From Coccinella septempunctata (Eukaryota; Arthropoda; Insecta; Coleoptera; Coccinellidae): a stretch of DNA of 64,000 nt. Every line of letters starts with the position of its first letter. Position 1 is the first letter of the stretch. Positions 11,421-20,033 of the stretch are shown piece after piece. The stretch is from NCBI RefSeq assembly GCF_907165205.1, contig NC_058193.1:7998001-8062000 (forward strand), in the 5' to 3' direction. Both the position numbers and the translations under genes were made by a program. Below the pieces are notes generated by a model that worked only from the letters and a program-made list of their open reading frames with translations, was not told where the DNA came from and made no database searches.

Positions 11421-12205
11421 AATGTACTTGTTTCCATGATTCCATGGTCTGTTTCGGGAAAGGGGCCAGCGATGTCGATAGCTACTCGTTCCATGGGGGA
11501 TCCGACGTTATATTGCTTCATTGGTGCTTTTCCTTTACCATAAGGTCCGTTAGCAGCAGCGCAAACCTTGCATCTTCTACACCAATCTTTAACGTCCCTC
11601 TTACAATTTAGCCAATAAAATCGCTGCCTGACTTTTTCCAACGTCTTGGTTATCCCGAAATGTCCACCTGAAGTTCCATTATGTAGTCTGGTCAGAATGT
11701 CTGTCACACGGCTCTTCGGCACAATCAACTGAAGTCTCTGCTCAGTTCCATCTTCATTTTCCCAACAACGTTTCAGAAGACCTCCATCAATCTTCAACGT
11801 TTCCCATTGTGCCCAATACGACTTTACATTCTGGCTCAGTCTGGATACTTCTTCCCAAGTAGGTCGTCTACCGCTCTTCTTCCAACTCTGGATTATTTTC
11901 AAGTCGTTATCTTCCTCTTGTGCTCTTTGAATTTCTTCAGGTAGCCAGTCGTCTTCGATTACGGTGGTACGCCTTAAATCGATCTTTTCTTCCAGGCGCG
12001 AACAATGGCTGCAATTCTCGGGACAAGGTCTTCTTGATAACGCGCCTGCATTGCGATGGCTAGTCCCCGCTCTGTGTTCAGTGTCAAAGTCATACTCTTG
12101 CAGCCTCTCAATCCATCTAGCCACTTGTCCTTCCGGGTTCTTGAAACTCAGGAGCCATTTCAAAGCAGCATGGTCCGTTCTTAGTAAGAATTTCCTTCCG
12201 TACAA
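11414..12205 (-). pseudogene. Gypsy copy 1 RNase H C-terminal part and integrase zinc-binding domain
   Basis: Begins inside RNase H (LLRTDHAALKWLL). The usual HRNADALSR motif reads HRNAGALSR, so the last catalytic Asp is Gly. An HHCC zinc-binding domain follows (His pair in HNGTSGGHFG, Cys pair in CRRCKVC), then the first integrase Asp (VAIDIAGPFP). The frame is cut off from the reverse transcriptase upstream by an in-frame TAA near 12250 (just after CVTRR) and shifts again at about 11420. Confidence 0.85.
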
Positions 12206-12247
12206 ATATTTGTAGAAATGTTCTACGGACTTGATGACTGCTAAAAG

Positions 12248-13645
12248 TTATCTCCTGGTCACGCAATAATTCCGTTCTGGTTTGGACAACACCTTGCTGA
12301 AGTACCCGATGACTCTTTCCTGTCCATCCTGGACTTGCGATAGAACGCCGCCAATGGCTGTATTACTGGCGTCGGTGTCGAGCACAAATTTACCTTCAGC
12401 CCTTGCGTAACTCAGAACTGGAGCTGTGACCAGAGCCTTTTTCAATCGTTCGAAGGCTTCAGCGCAATCATCGGACCATATGTACTCCTGTCCATCTTCC
12501 GTCAATTTCGTCAGCGGCTTGGCAACGTTGGCAAAACCAGATACAAATCTTCTATAATAAGTGCAAAGGCCTAAGAAACTCCGCAACTCACTCTTGTCTT
12601 TCGGTGTTGGCCATTCCTGCACTGCCTTGATCTTATCCGGATCAACTTTCACACCTCCCCGTGAAACTACGTGTCCTAAATATTTCACCTCTGTTCGCAA
12701 CAGATTACACTTTTTAGGACTTAGTTTTAGGTTGGCATCACGAAGTCGCTGGAAAACTTCGGATAGGTTGTGTAGGTGATCTTGGAATGATTTTCCCACT
12801 ACTATCACATCATCAAGATACACCAGACAAGTTTTCCAGGAGAGCCCTCTCAATATTGTCTCCATCAGACGTTCAAATGTGGCAGGAACATTGCATAGAC
12901 CGAAAGGCATAACTTTAAACTGCCACAGACCCGTTCCAATACTGAAGGCAGTCTTTTCTTTGTCTTTTGGATCCAAGCCAACCTGCCAATATCCACTCTT
13001 CAGACCCAAGGTGGAAAACCAACGTGATCCCGAGAGTGTGTCCAGGGTATCGTCAATTCTCGGTAAGGGATAGCTGTCCTTTTTCGTGGCCTGATTGAGC
13101 TGCCTGTAGTCTACGCAGAATCTAGTGGTTCCATCCTTCTTCTTCACTAATACAACGGGCGATGTCCAGGGGCTATCGGACGGTTCGAGTACACCTTCTC
13201 TCGCCATGTCTTCAATAATCCTTTCAGCTTCTTCTCTTTTTGCCAGAGGAAGACGTCTAGGATGCTGTCGGATAGGTTGTGCATCACCAGTATTGATTTT
13301 ATGCTGCACAACATCAGTCTTCCCTGCTTTTCCGTCCGTAGCAAAAACGTCGGAGAACGTTTGAACCAATTTTCTCACTTCGAGTAGTTGGTATCGGTCG
13401 AGCTCTTGACATTTTGAAGTGAGGAAGGACACCAGTTCTTCAGCATTTCCTTGCGATTTTGAGACTTCTGCAGTACTTATCCCACCCGAAATATGGTACA
13501 CAGGTACACCACGTCCAATCAGGGTATCCTTCTTCAGGGTGACTGGAAACATGTTGACATTTAGCAATCGGATGGGAATGCTGTCTCTTACCCTTACCAA
13601 GGTCTTCCCAAGTAATAGTCCTTTAGCTAAGGTCAGAGGGCTCAA
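12248..13645 (-). pseudogene. Gypsy copy 1 reverse transcriptase, motif A Asp lost
   Basis: A 465-residue open frame with the complete Gypsy RT palm: SPVVLVKKKDG, RFCVDYRQLN, then motif A, and YLDD at residues 276-279. Motif A, normally STLDLKSGY, reads STLGLKSGY: Gly214 is encoded by GGT at 13004-13006, where a metal-binding Asp is expected. The start of RNase H (VLDTDASNTAIGGVL) follows before the stop. Length and motifs are otherwise normal, so this long open frame codes for an enzyme predicted to be dead. Confidence 0.92.
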
Positions 13646-14270
13646 TTACTCTCACGCAACCACTTCTCGTTACATCGTCACATCTACCAGTCACTATGCC
13701 TTCAGTTCGCCCTGGCAACGTGATGTCCTCGGTCAGTCGAATCCGATATATCTTGTCCTCCGCATCATTGAATGGAATCTCTTCATTTCCTAGCCGAAGT
13801 ACATCACTCTTCAAATCCAATTGGCATCCGAGCTTCTTAACAAGGTCCAAACCCAGAATAACTTCTTCCGTGATTCCAGCTACCAGAACTTCGTGGTTAA
13901 CTGATGTGTTTCCTAATTCAATAGTGGAGACGATCGATCCATAAGACGGTATTTCTTGTCCAGACGCAGTTCGAAGTTTGATCCTAACTGGGCGAATCTC
14001 CAATCCTTCAGCAATTTCTGGACGCACAATGGTTTTGGTCGAGCCAGTGTCTACCAGTATTTTCACATTTCGATCATTTATCTTTCCAGGGATAACTATG
14101 CTTGATAAATCCTTAGACATTATTCCTCGGATCATCACTTCGGGGGCATTTTTGGCTTGGGTCGATTTATGCCCCTTCTCACCGACCCCTTTTAGTTTCC
14201 CTGCTGCGACTCCTTTTCCAATTCTGGACAGTTTCGCTTGAAATATCCACTTTTGTTGCAGTTCCAGCAC
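13623..14270 (-). CDS. Gypsy copy 1 aspartic protease region
   Basis: Overlaps the end of gag by 79 nt in the -1 frame. The aspartic protease signature is ILVDTGSTKTIV, with the conserved hydrophobic-Gly motif EEVILGLDLV about 70 residues later. It cleaves Gag-Pol in this element class. It is reached from gag by ribosomal slippage at the site annotated at 14195-14201. The first residues before the overlap are unlikely to be a separate start. Confidence 0.85.
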   Translation of the reverse strand: MLELQQKWIFQAKLSRIGKGVAAGKLKGVGEKGHKSTQAKNAPEVMIRGIMSKDLSSIVIPGKINDRNVKILVDTGSTKTIVRPEIAEGLEIRPVRIKLRTASGQEIPSYGSIVSTIELGNTSVNHEVLVAGITEEVILGLDLVKKLGCQLDLKSDVLRLGNEEIPFNDAEDKIYRIRLTEDITLPGRTEGIVTGRCDDVTRSGCVRVIEPSDLS

Positions 14271-15487
14271 ACAGTATCCTTTTTCCTAGTTTGTGATATT
14301 CTGCGGATTTCTTCTCTGACAATGTCCTCAATAGATCGGTCTGTTTCTTGGACTTGTCTTACACGAAGGTGTCCTCTATGCGACGCTTGCTTCGCTGCCT
14401 CTATTTCCAAAGCCTGGGCTAAGGCATTATCTATGGTTCTAGGGCGTGCTAGTCTCAGGGCTTGTTGTATTTCGCTATCCTTTATCCCGTCCACGAATGT
14501 CTGGATTGATAGCTGTTCCAGGAAGCTATCTGGAGCAGATGGATAAGCCAGCCTGACTAATCTCGCCACATCAGCTTCAAACTCTTGGAGATTTTCCCCT
14601 GTTTTCTGCACTCGATTCTTTATTTGTGCATGGTATACTTGTTGTAGATGAGCATCACCATATCTCATCTGAAGTTTCGATGTAAGAACTTCGTAACAGG
14701 CTTGTTGGCTCTCCGGAATCGTTTGCAGAATGTTGAGTGCCTCTCCTCGTAGAGCTATTATTAATGCCGTGGCTTTTTCGTTATCGTTCCAATTGTTTGC
14801 CAGCGCAGCAGCTTCAAACTGTTTTTGGTAAGTTGACCAGGGTATTTTTCCATCAAAAGTTGGAGGCTTGATCTTCATTCTACTACCTTCGCCGTCATTT
14901 TCCGCTTTCGATGTGCTGTAGGGTGTTGAAGCCAGAATATCTGTTCTGTTTGACATTCTTTTCAAGGAATCTATCAATTTGGAATGATGTTCAATTATTC
15001 CTGCCATTTCTTCCAATTTTCCATTAACGTCGTCATAAACTTTGTCAAACTTTTCGTCAACTCTTTCATAAACTTTGTCAAACTTTTCATGAACTCTTTC
15101 ATAAACTTCGTAAAATTTTTCGTTCACTATATCAAACTTCTCGTCTAATTTTTCAAATTTTTCATTTATGGTTTCCAGTTTCTTATCCAATTTATCTGTA
15201 AGTTGACTCACCACATCATTACAATTTTCCTTAATCTGGTCCATTTTCTCATTCAATTTTCGAGAATTTTCTTCCATTTGTTCATTCAACTTACAAGAGT
15301 TCTCGTCCATTTTCTCATTCATTTTACAAGAGTTCTCGTCCATTTTCTCATTCATTTTACAAGAGTTCTCGTCCATTTTCTCATTCAATTTTCGAGAATT
15401 TTCTTCCATTCTTTTGTTCATCTTACTCAAAAAGTCCATTACCGCTTGAGTCTCCATCGCGTTCTGTAGTCTTGTGGGCACTGGCAT
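14192..15487 (-). CDS. Gypsy copy 1 Gag with 11-residue repeats and altered zinc knuckle
   Basis: Started at the ATG at 15487 (MPVPTRLQNAM); open sequence upstream has no ATG. Residues about 20-180 are coiled-coil made of 11-residue repeats such as MDENSCKMNEK, six in a row, followed by KFDKVYERV-type repeats. A retrotransposon gag capsid domain follows (PPTFDGKIPWSTYQKQFEAAA). The zinc knuckle near the C-terminus reads CWNCNKSGYFKRNC, so the expected His is Tyr. Gag would form the particle and bind RNA. Full-length and open. Confidence 0.9.
   Translation of the reverse strand: MPVPTRLQNAMETQAVMDFLSKMNKRMEENSRKLNEKMDENSCKMNEKMDENSCKMNEKMDENSCKLNEQMEENSRKLNEKMDQIKENCNDVVSQLTDKLDKKLETINEKFEKLDEKFDIVNEKFYEVYERVHEKFDKVYERVDEKFDKVYDDVNGKLEEMAGIIEHHSKLIDSLKRMSNRTDILASTPYSTSKAENDGEGSRMKIKPPTFDGKIPWSTYQKQFEAAALANNWNDNEKATALIIALRGEALNILQTIPESQQACYEVLTSKLQMRYGDAHLQQVYHAQIKNRVQKTGENLQEFEADVARLVRLAYPSAPDSFLEQLSIQTFVDGIKDSEIQQALRLARPRTIDNALAQALEIEAAKQASHRGHLRVRQVQETDRSIEDIVREEIRRISQTRKKDTVCWNCNKSGYFKRNCPELEKESQQGN
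14195..14201 (-). promoter_or_regulatory. -1 frameshift slippery heptamer at gag stop
   Basis: On the coding strand the heptamer is G GGA AAC, a canonical X XXY YYZ site, placed directly before the gag stop codon (14192-14194). The protease frame is -1 relative to gag and overlaps it, as such a site requires. In copy 2 the site is altered and the two frames are fused. Confidence 0.65.
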
Positions 15488-15552
15488 GAACTCCAAATAT
15501 CCAAAATTATTTATTTAATTTGAGCGATGTTGAACCGCACACTTGACACCAA

Positions 15553-15842
15553 TGTAACGTTTTCTTCGCTTGATTAAAACGTCCAACTCATTAAAATTAT
15601 TTATTTACACTTAATACACTGATAACTCACAAACTAACTATTACACTACTATTTATTTCCACTCTTGTTTATTTCCACTAGTCGCTTGCACTGTAACTGT
15701 ACTTGTACTTGCCTACCTGCTCCTCCGCTGGGCTTATATAGGCGCCGGAAACATTCAGGTACCTTCGCGGTTATTCTAGACTAGAAGCTCTCGACCGCTT
15801 GGGTTCTCGAAAGGTCCGACCGCAAGGGCCGGACTGGTTACA
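15553..15842 (-). repeat. Gypsy copy 1 5' LTR
   Basis: 290 bp starting TGTAACCAGTCCGG and ending AACGTTACA on the - strand, with a TATATAA box. The primer-binding site TTGGTGTCA lies directly downstream (about 15543-15552). Aligns with both copy 2 LTRs with scattered differences. Confidence 0.92.
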
Positions 15843-16086
15843 ATAATATATCGGTTGAAAACGCTGTTGACTTATTTTCTGTTTGTTCTGAACATCATAA
15901 AGCTATAATGTTGACAATCGATAATTTTCTAGTTGATTCAGGTAGAAATTGTAATTATGATAATTTTCAACTTGATTTCAAAAATGCAGATTATGATGCT
16001 ATGAATATGTATTTCAATACTGTTGACTGGGAATTCTGCAAGAACGTGACGGACATCGACACTTGTGTTGATAAATTTTATGATAT
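15843..16086 (+). pseudogene. LINE-A endonuclease end and linker fragment
   Basis: Between the two Gypsy copies. The frame through 15908-16086 reads as the C-terminal part of a CR1/Jockey endonuclease region and linker to RT (NVDWEF-like TVDWEFCKNV block). It continues after Gypsy copy 2 at 20034, where removing the element and one copy of its 4-bp duplication rejoins the frame. This is the evidence that copy 2 inserted into the LINE. Confidence 0.6.
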
Positions 16087-16378
16087 TGTAACCAGTCCGG
16101 CCCTTGCGGTCGGACCTTTCGAGAACTAGAGCGGTCGTGAGGTTCTAGAACAACCGCGAAGGTACCTGAATGTTTCCGGCGCCTATATAAGCGCAGTGGA
16201 GGAGCCGGTAGGCAAGTACAAGTACAGTTATAGTTCGCAGTGCAAGCGACTAGTGGAAATAAATACGAGTGGAAATAAATAGTTGTGTCATAGTTAGTTT
16301 GTGTGTTATAAGTGTATTAAGTGTAAATAAATAATTTTAAAAAGTTGGACGTTTTAATCAAGCGAAGAAAACGTTACA
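16087..16378 (+). repeat. Gypsy copy 2 5' LTR
   Basis: 292 bp from TGTAACCAG to CGTTACA. A TATATAA box lies at 16184-16190. The primer-binding site follows at 16380 (TGGTGTCA), complementary to a tRNA 3' end TGACACCA; which tRNA is not resolved. Confidence 0.95.
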
Positions 16379-16443
16379 TTGGTGTCACGTGTGCGGTTTA
16401 ACATCGCTCGAATTGAATAAATATTTCCGGTTATTTGGAGTTC

Positions 16444-17259
16444 ATGCCAGTGACCACAAGACTACAGAACGCGATGGAGACTAAAGCGGTAATGGACTTT
16501 TTGAGAAAATTAAATGAGAAAATGGACGAGAATTCTTGTAAGTTGAATGAACAAATGGTCCAAATGGAAGGAAATTCTCGAAAATTAAATGATAAAATGG
16601 ACGAGAACTCTTGTAAATTGAATGAAAACATGGACCAGATTAAGGAAAATTGTAATGATGTGGTGAGTCAAATTACAGATAAATTGGATGAGAAACTGGA
16701 AACCATAAATGAAAAATTTGATAAAGTAGACGAAAAGTTTGATATAGTGAACGAAAAATTTGGCGAAGTTGATAAAAAGTTTGACAAAGTTTATGATGAA
16801 GTTAATGGAAAATTTGAAGAAATGGCAGTATTAATTGAACATCATGCCAAATTGATAGATTCCTTGAAAATAATGCCAAACAGAACAGATATTCTGGCTT
16901 CATCACCCTACAGCACAGCGAAAGCAGAAAATAACGGCGAAGGTAGTAGAATGAAGATCAAGCCTCCAACTTTTGATGGAAAAATACCCTGGTCGACATA
17001 TCAAAAACAGTTTGAAGCTGCTGCCCTGGTGAACAATTGGAACGACAACGAAAAAGCCACGGCATTAATAATAATAATTAATAATACGAGGAGAGGCACT
17101 CAACATTCTGCAAACAATTCCGGAGAGTCAACAAGCCTGTTACGAAGTTCTTACATCGAAACTTCAGATGAGATATGTCGATGCTCATCTACAACAAGTA
17201 TACCATGCACAAATAAAGAACCGAGTGCAGAAAACAGGGGAAAATCTCCAGGAGTTTGA
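16444..17259 (+). pseudogene. Gypsy copy 2 Gag, frameshifted by ATA-repeat growth
   Basis: ATG at 16444. It has the same layout as the copy 1 Gag but fewer and less regular 11-residue coiled-coil repeats. The capsid part starts normally, then at about 17068-17088 an (ATA/ATT)n expansion replaces the sequence seen in copy 1 and shifts the frame; the downstream part continues in the frame starting near 17168. Confidence 0.85.
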
Positions 17260-18130
17260 AGCTGATGTGGCGAGATTAGTCAGGCTGGCTTATCCATCTG
17301 CTCCAGATAGCTTCCTGGAACAGCTATCAATCCAGACATTCGTGGATAGGATAAAGGATAGTGAAATACAACAAGCCCTGAGACTAGCACGCCCTAGAAC
17401 TATAGATGATGCCTTAGCCCAGGCTTTGGAATTTGAGGCAGCGAAGCAAGCGTCGCATAGAGGACACCTTCGTGTAAGACAAGAGCAAGAAACAGATCGA
17501 TCTGTTGAGGAGATTGTCAGAGAAAAAGTCCGCAGAATATTGCTTGCTAGGAAAAAGGATGCTGTGTGCTGGAACTGCAACAGAAGGAGGCATTTCAAGC
17601 AAAATCGTCCAGAATTTGAAAGGGCTACAGCTGGGAAAATAAAAGGAGTCGCTGTGGTAGACAATGGCTCGACCAAAACCATTGAGTGTCCCCAGAGTTC
17701 CAGCCATTGTTCGCGCCTTGAAGAAAAGATCGATTTAAGGCGGACCACCGTAATCGAAGACGACTGGCTACCTGAAGAAATTCAAAGAGCACAAGAGGAA
17801 GATAACGACTTGAAAGTAATCCTGAGTTGGAAGAAGAGCGGTAGACGACCTACTTGGGAAGAAGTATCCAGACTGAGTCAGAATATGAAGTCGTATTGGG
17901 CACAATGGGAAACGCTGAAGATTGATGGAGGTCTTCTGAAACGTTGTTGGGAAAATGAAGATGGAACTGAGCAGAGACTTCAGTTGATTGTGCAGAAGAG
18001 CCGTGTGACAGACATTCTGATCAGACTACATAATGGAACTTCAGGTGGACATTTCGGGATAACCAAGACGTTGGAAAAAGTCAGGCAGCGATTTTATTGG
18101 CTAAATTGTAAGAGGGACGTTAAAGATTAG
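17168..18130 (+). pseudogene. Gypsy copy 2 Gag C-terminus fused to protease remnant and integrase zinc domain
   Basis: Continues Gag through a zinc knuckle reading CWNCNRRRHFKQNR (His kept, last Cys lost to Arg). It enters the protease motif as VVDNGSTKTIE (DTG changed to DNG), then jumps across the deletion to the SHCSRLEEK region before the integrase. The integrase His pair is present (HNGTSGGHFG). A TAG stop at 18128-18130 replaces the Trp codon seen in copy 1, just before the CRRCK motif. Confidence 0.85.
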
Positions 18131-18190
18131 TGTAGAAGATGCAAGATTTGCGCTGCTGCTAACGGACCTTATGGTAAAGGAAAAGCACCA

Positions 18191-19042
18191 ATGAAGCAAT
18201 ATAACGTCGGATCTCCCATGGAACGAGTAGCTATCGACATCGCTGGCCCCTTTCCCGAAACAGACCATGGAAACAAGTACATTTTGGTATCGATGGACTA
18301 TTTCACGATTCAATGGGTGGAAGCCTACGGTATTCCTAATCAAGAAGCAACTACGGTAGCTGATAAATTGGTCAGAGAATTCTTCTGCAGATTTGGAATA
18401 CCTCTAGAGCTGCATTGTGATCAAGGCCGAAATTTTGAATCGAAGTTATTCCAAGAAGTATGCAGCAAATTGGGGATTCACAAAACAAGGACTACACCTC
18501 TTCATCCGCAATCAGACGGCATGGTCGAACGAATGAATCGGACCATGGGAAAACATCTAGCCAAAGTAGTTTCTGATCACCAGCGGGATTGGGATGAATA
18601 TTTACATCTATTCACCATGGCATACAGATCTTCGGTTCAAGAATCTACCAAGGAAACTCCATCCAGTGTAATGTTCGGCCGAGAAATAAGGCTGCCTTGC
18701 GACTTAGAGTTTGGATGTAAGCCTGGAGAAGACGTAGCTGGAGAAGACTACGTTAGTAAATTAAGGAACAAGCTGGATTACATTCATGATAAGGTACGCA
18801 ATCAAATGCAGCAAGCAAGTGACCGAATGAAAATGCGCTACGACATCAAGGCTATTGAAGGTGGATTCACCACTGGAGATCTGGTGTGGCTACATAATCC
18901 ACAGAGGAGGAAAGGTTTTTCACCAAAGCTGCAGAGACACTGGGAGGGACCGTATGAAATAATCAAGAGGATAAATTATGTAGTTTACCGGATAAGGAAG
19001 CTCCCCAGAGGAAAACCAAAGGTTGTCCATTTCAACCGATAA
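18191..19042 (+). CDS. Gypsy copy 2 integrase catalytic core and C-terminus
   Basis: Open for 283 codons with all three catalytic acids: Asp in VAIDIAGPFP, Asp in HCDQGRNFES, Glu in SDGMVERMNRT. The C-terminal GPYEIIKRI and KVVHFNR blocks follow. The true protein would start in pol upstream; the TAG at 18128 separates it here from the zinc domain. The stop at 19040-19042 (TAA) stands where relatives usually read on with Leu-Ala-Pro-Tyr; the next gene is in the same frame. Confidence 0.88.
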   Translation: MKQYNVGSPMERVAIDIAGPFPETDHGNKYILVSMDYFTIQWVEAYGIPNQEATTVADKLVREFFCRFGIPLELHCDQGRNFESKLFQEVCSKLGIHKTRTTPLHPQSDGMVERMNRTMGKHLAKVVSDHQRDWDEYLHLFTMAYRSSVQESTKETPSSVMFGREIRLPCDLEFGCKPGEDVAGEDYVSKLRNKLDYIHDKVRNQMQQASDRMKMRYDIKAIEGGFTTGDLVWLHNPQRRKGFSPKLQRHWEGPYEIIKRINYVVYRIRKLPRGKPKVVHFNR

Positions 19043-19090
19043 GCCCCGTACGCGCAGGACAAAGAAGAAGTACGTCTTGTGGAAGCCCCG

Positions 19091-19789
19091 ATGCAAGGTA
19101 GCAGCGATTACCAGAAGTTTATGGATTGTTATGGTGAGACACGCGTTGCACGGTTCGGCGCTACACAGGAAGTACATCAAGATCTCTTTACCGTGTCTGA
19201 GGAATACTCTCTCGCTCATTGCGTAGCGGAGGACCTTCGTATGAGCAAAGGAATAGCAAGAGTATTCAGAAATAAATTTGGACGTCAGGAACAACTATTG
19301 CGACAGCAGCCAAGAATCGGAAAAGTTTTGAAATTGAATGCTGAAGGTCGGTTCATTTATTACCTAGTCACCAAGCAACATTCCCATCAGAAGCCAACAT
19401 ATCAGAATCTATGGACGGCACTGCATAGCTTGAAAGAAGACCTTCAACGCTTTGGAGTTAGGAAATTAGCTGTTCCCAAGCTCGGTTGTGGATTGGACCA
19501 GCTGAATTGGCGGGTTGTGCGAAGCATGCTGGAGGTGGTATTTCAGGGGACTGGTATACGAATCCTGGTGTGCAGTTTCAACCCAAAGCAGGCCAGGGAG
19601 CCTGGAAAAACTGTGGAGTGCTATTTCCATCAGAATGGCTACTGTAGGAATGGTGGTGAGTGCAGGTTTCGCCACGGTCCTCAGAGAAATTCACTAAATC
19701 TGTTCTGGGACAGAACAGGCTTAAGGAGGGGACAGTGTAACCAGTCCGGCCCTTGCGGTCGGACCTTTCGAGAACTAGAGCGGTCGTGA
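19091..19789 (+). CDS. Macro domain (TARG1/OARD1-type) plus CCCH zinc finger protein in a Gypsy element
   Basis: 232 residues from the ATG at 19091. Residues about 28-160 match the small macro-domain family that removes ADP-ribose from proteins: SLAHCVAEDLRM near 40-51, YYLVTK with Lys95, and KLGCGLDQLNW with Asp136. In human TARG1 the equivalent Lys and Asp are the catalytic pair, so activity looks possible. Residues 177-195 form a CCCH finger (spacing Cys-x7-Cys-x5-Cys-x3-His), typical of RNA-binding proteins. The gene sits between integrase and the polypurine tract, where envelope genes lie in errantiviruses. It is in frame with integrase, separated by one TAA and 16 codons, and may once have been the C-terminus of Pol. 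Its last 17 codons run into the 3' LTR. Domain call is strong; function in the element is inference. Confidence 0.9.
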   Translation: MQGSSDYQKFMDCYGETRVARFGATQEVHQDLFTVSEEYSLAHCVAEDLRMSKGIARVFRNKFGRQEQLLRQQPRIGKVLKLNAEGRFIYYLVTKQHSHQKPTYQNLWTALHSLKEDLQRFGVRKLAVPKLGCGLDQLNWRVVRSMLEVVFQGTGIRILVCSFNPKQAREPGKTVECYFHQNGYCRNGGECRFRHGPQRNSLNLFWDRTGLRRGQCNQSGPCGRTFRELERS

Positions 19790-20033
19790 GGTTCTAGAAC
19801 AACCGCGAAGGTACCTGAATGTTTCCGGCGCCTATATAAGCGCAGCGGAGGAGCCGGTAGGCAAGTACAAGTACAAGTACAGTTATGGTTCGCAGTGCAA
19901 GCGACTAGTGGAAATAAATACGAGTGGAAATAAATAGTTGTGTCATAGTTAGTTTGTGTGTTATAAGTGTATTAAGTGTAAATAAATAATTTTAATAAGT
20001 TGGACGTTTTAATCAAGCGAAGAAAACGTTACA
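19736..20033 (+). repeat. Gypsy copy 2 3' LTR
   Basis: 298 bp, preceded by a purine-rich tract (TTAAGGAGGGGACAG) for plus-strand priming. Has three TACAAG-type units where the 5' LTR has two, plus three substitutions. The macro-domain frame ends inside it at 19789. Confidence 0.95.

Larger units (their letters stand above)
10704..15842 (-). mobile_element. Gypsy copy 1 (family G1), 3' end deleted
   Basis: Runs leftward from a 290-bp LTR (15553-15842) through gag, protease, reverse transcriptase, RNase H and integrase. It stops inside the integrase C-terminus at about 10704. The tail seen in copy 2 (macro-domain ORF, polypurine tract, 3' LTR) is missing, as is the part of the host LINE that should lie between ORF1 and the endonuclease. 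One deletion spanning the junction explains both losses. Its LTR differs from those of copy 2 at many sites, so the copies are not recent sisters. Confidence 0.92.
16087..20033 (+). mobile_element. Gypsy copy 2 (family G1), young, internally deleted, carries macro-domain ORF
   Basis: Bounded by two LTRs and a 4-bp duplication ATAT (16083-16086 and 20034-20037). The LTRs differ by three substitutions and one 6-bp unit, so insertion was recent. Between protease and the end of RNase H about 2 kb is missing relative to copy 1, so there is no reverse transcriptase. What remains is gag (frame-broken), integrase, and an extra gene with macro domain and CCCH finger. Such a copy would need reverse transcriptase from a relative. 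Confidence 0.95.

Noticed and set aside
15203..15469. Plus-strand frame with repeated FHLFIQ/HFLIH units resembling a membrane protein
   Set aside because: It is the antisense of the 11-residue Gag coiled-coil repeats.
19079..19090. An earlier start (GTG) for the macro-domain ORF
   Set aside because: GTG is not a normal start in animals; the first ATG is at 19091, or the frame is entered from integrase.
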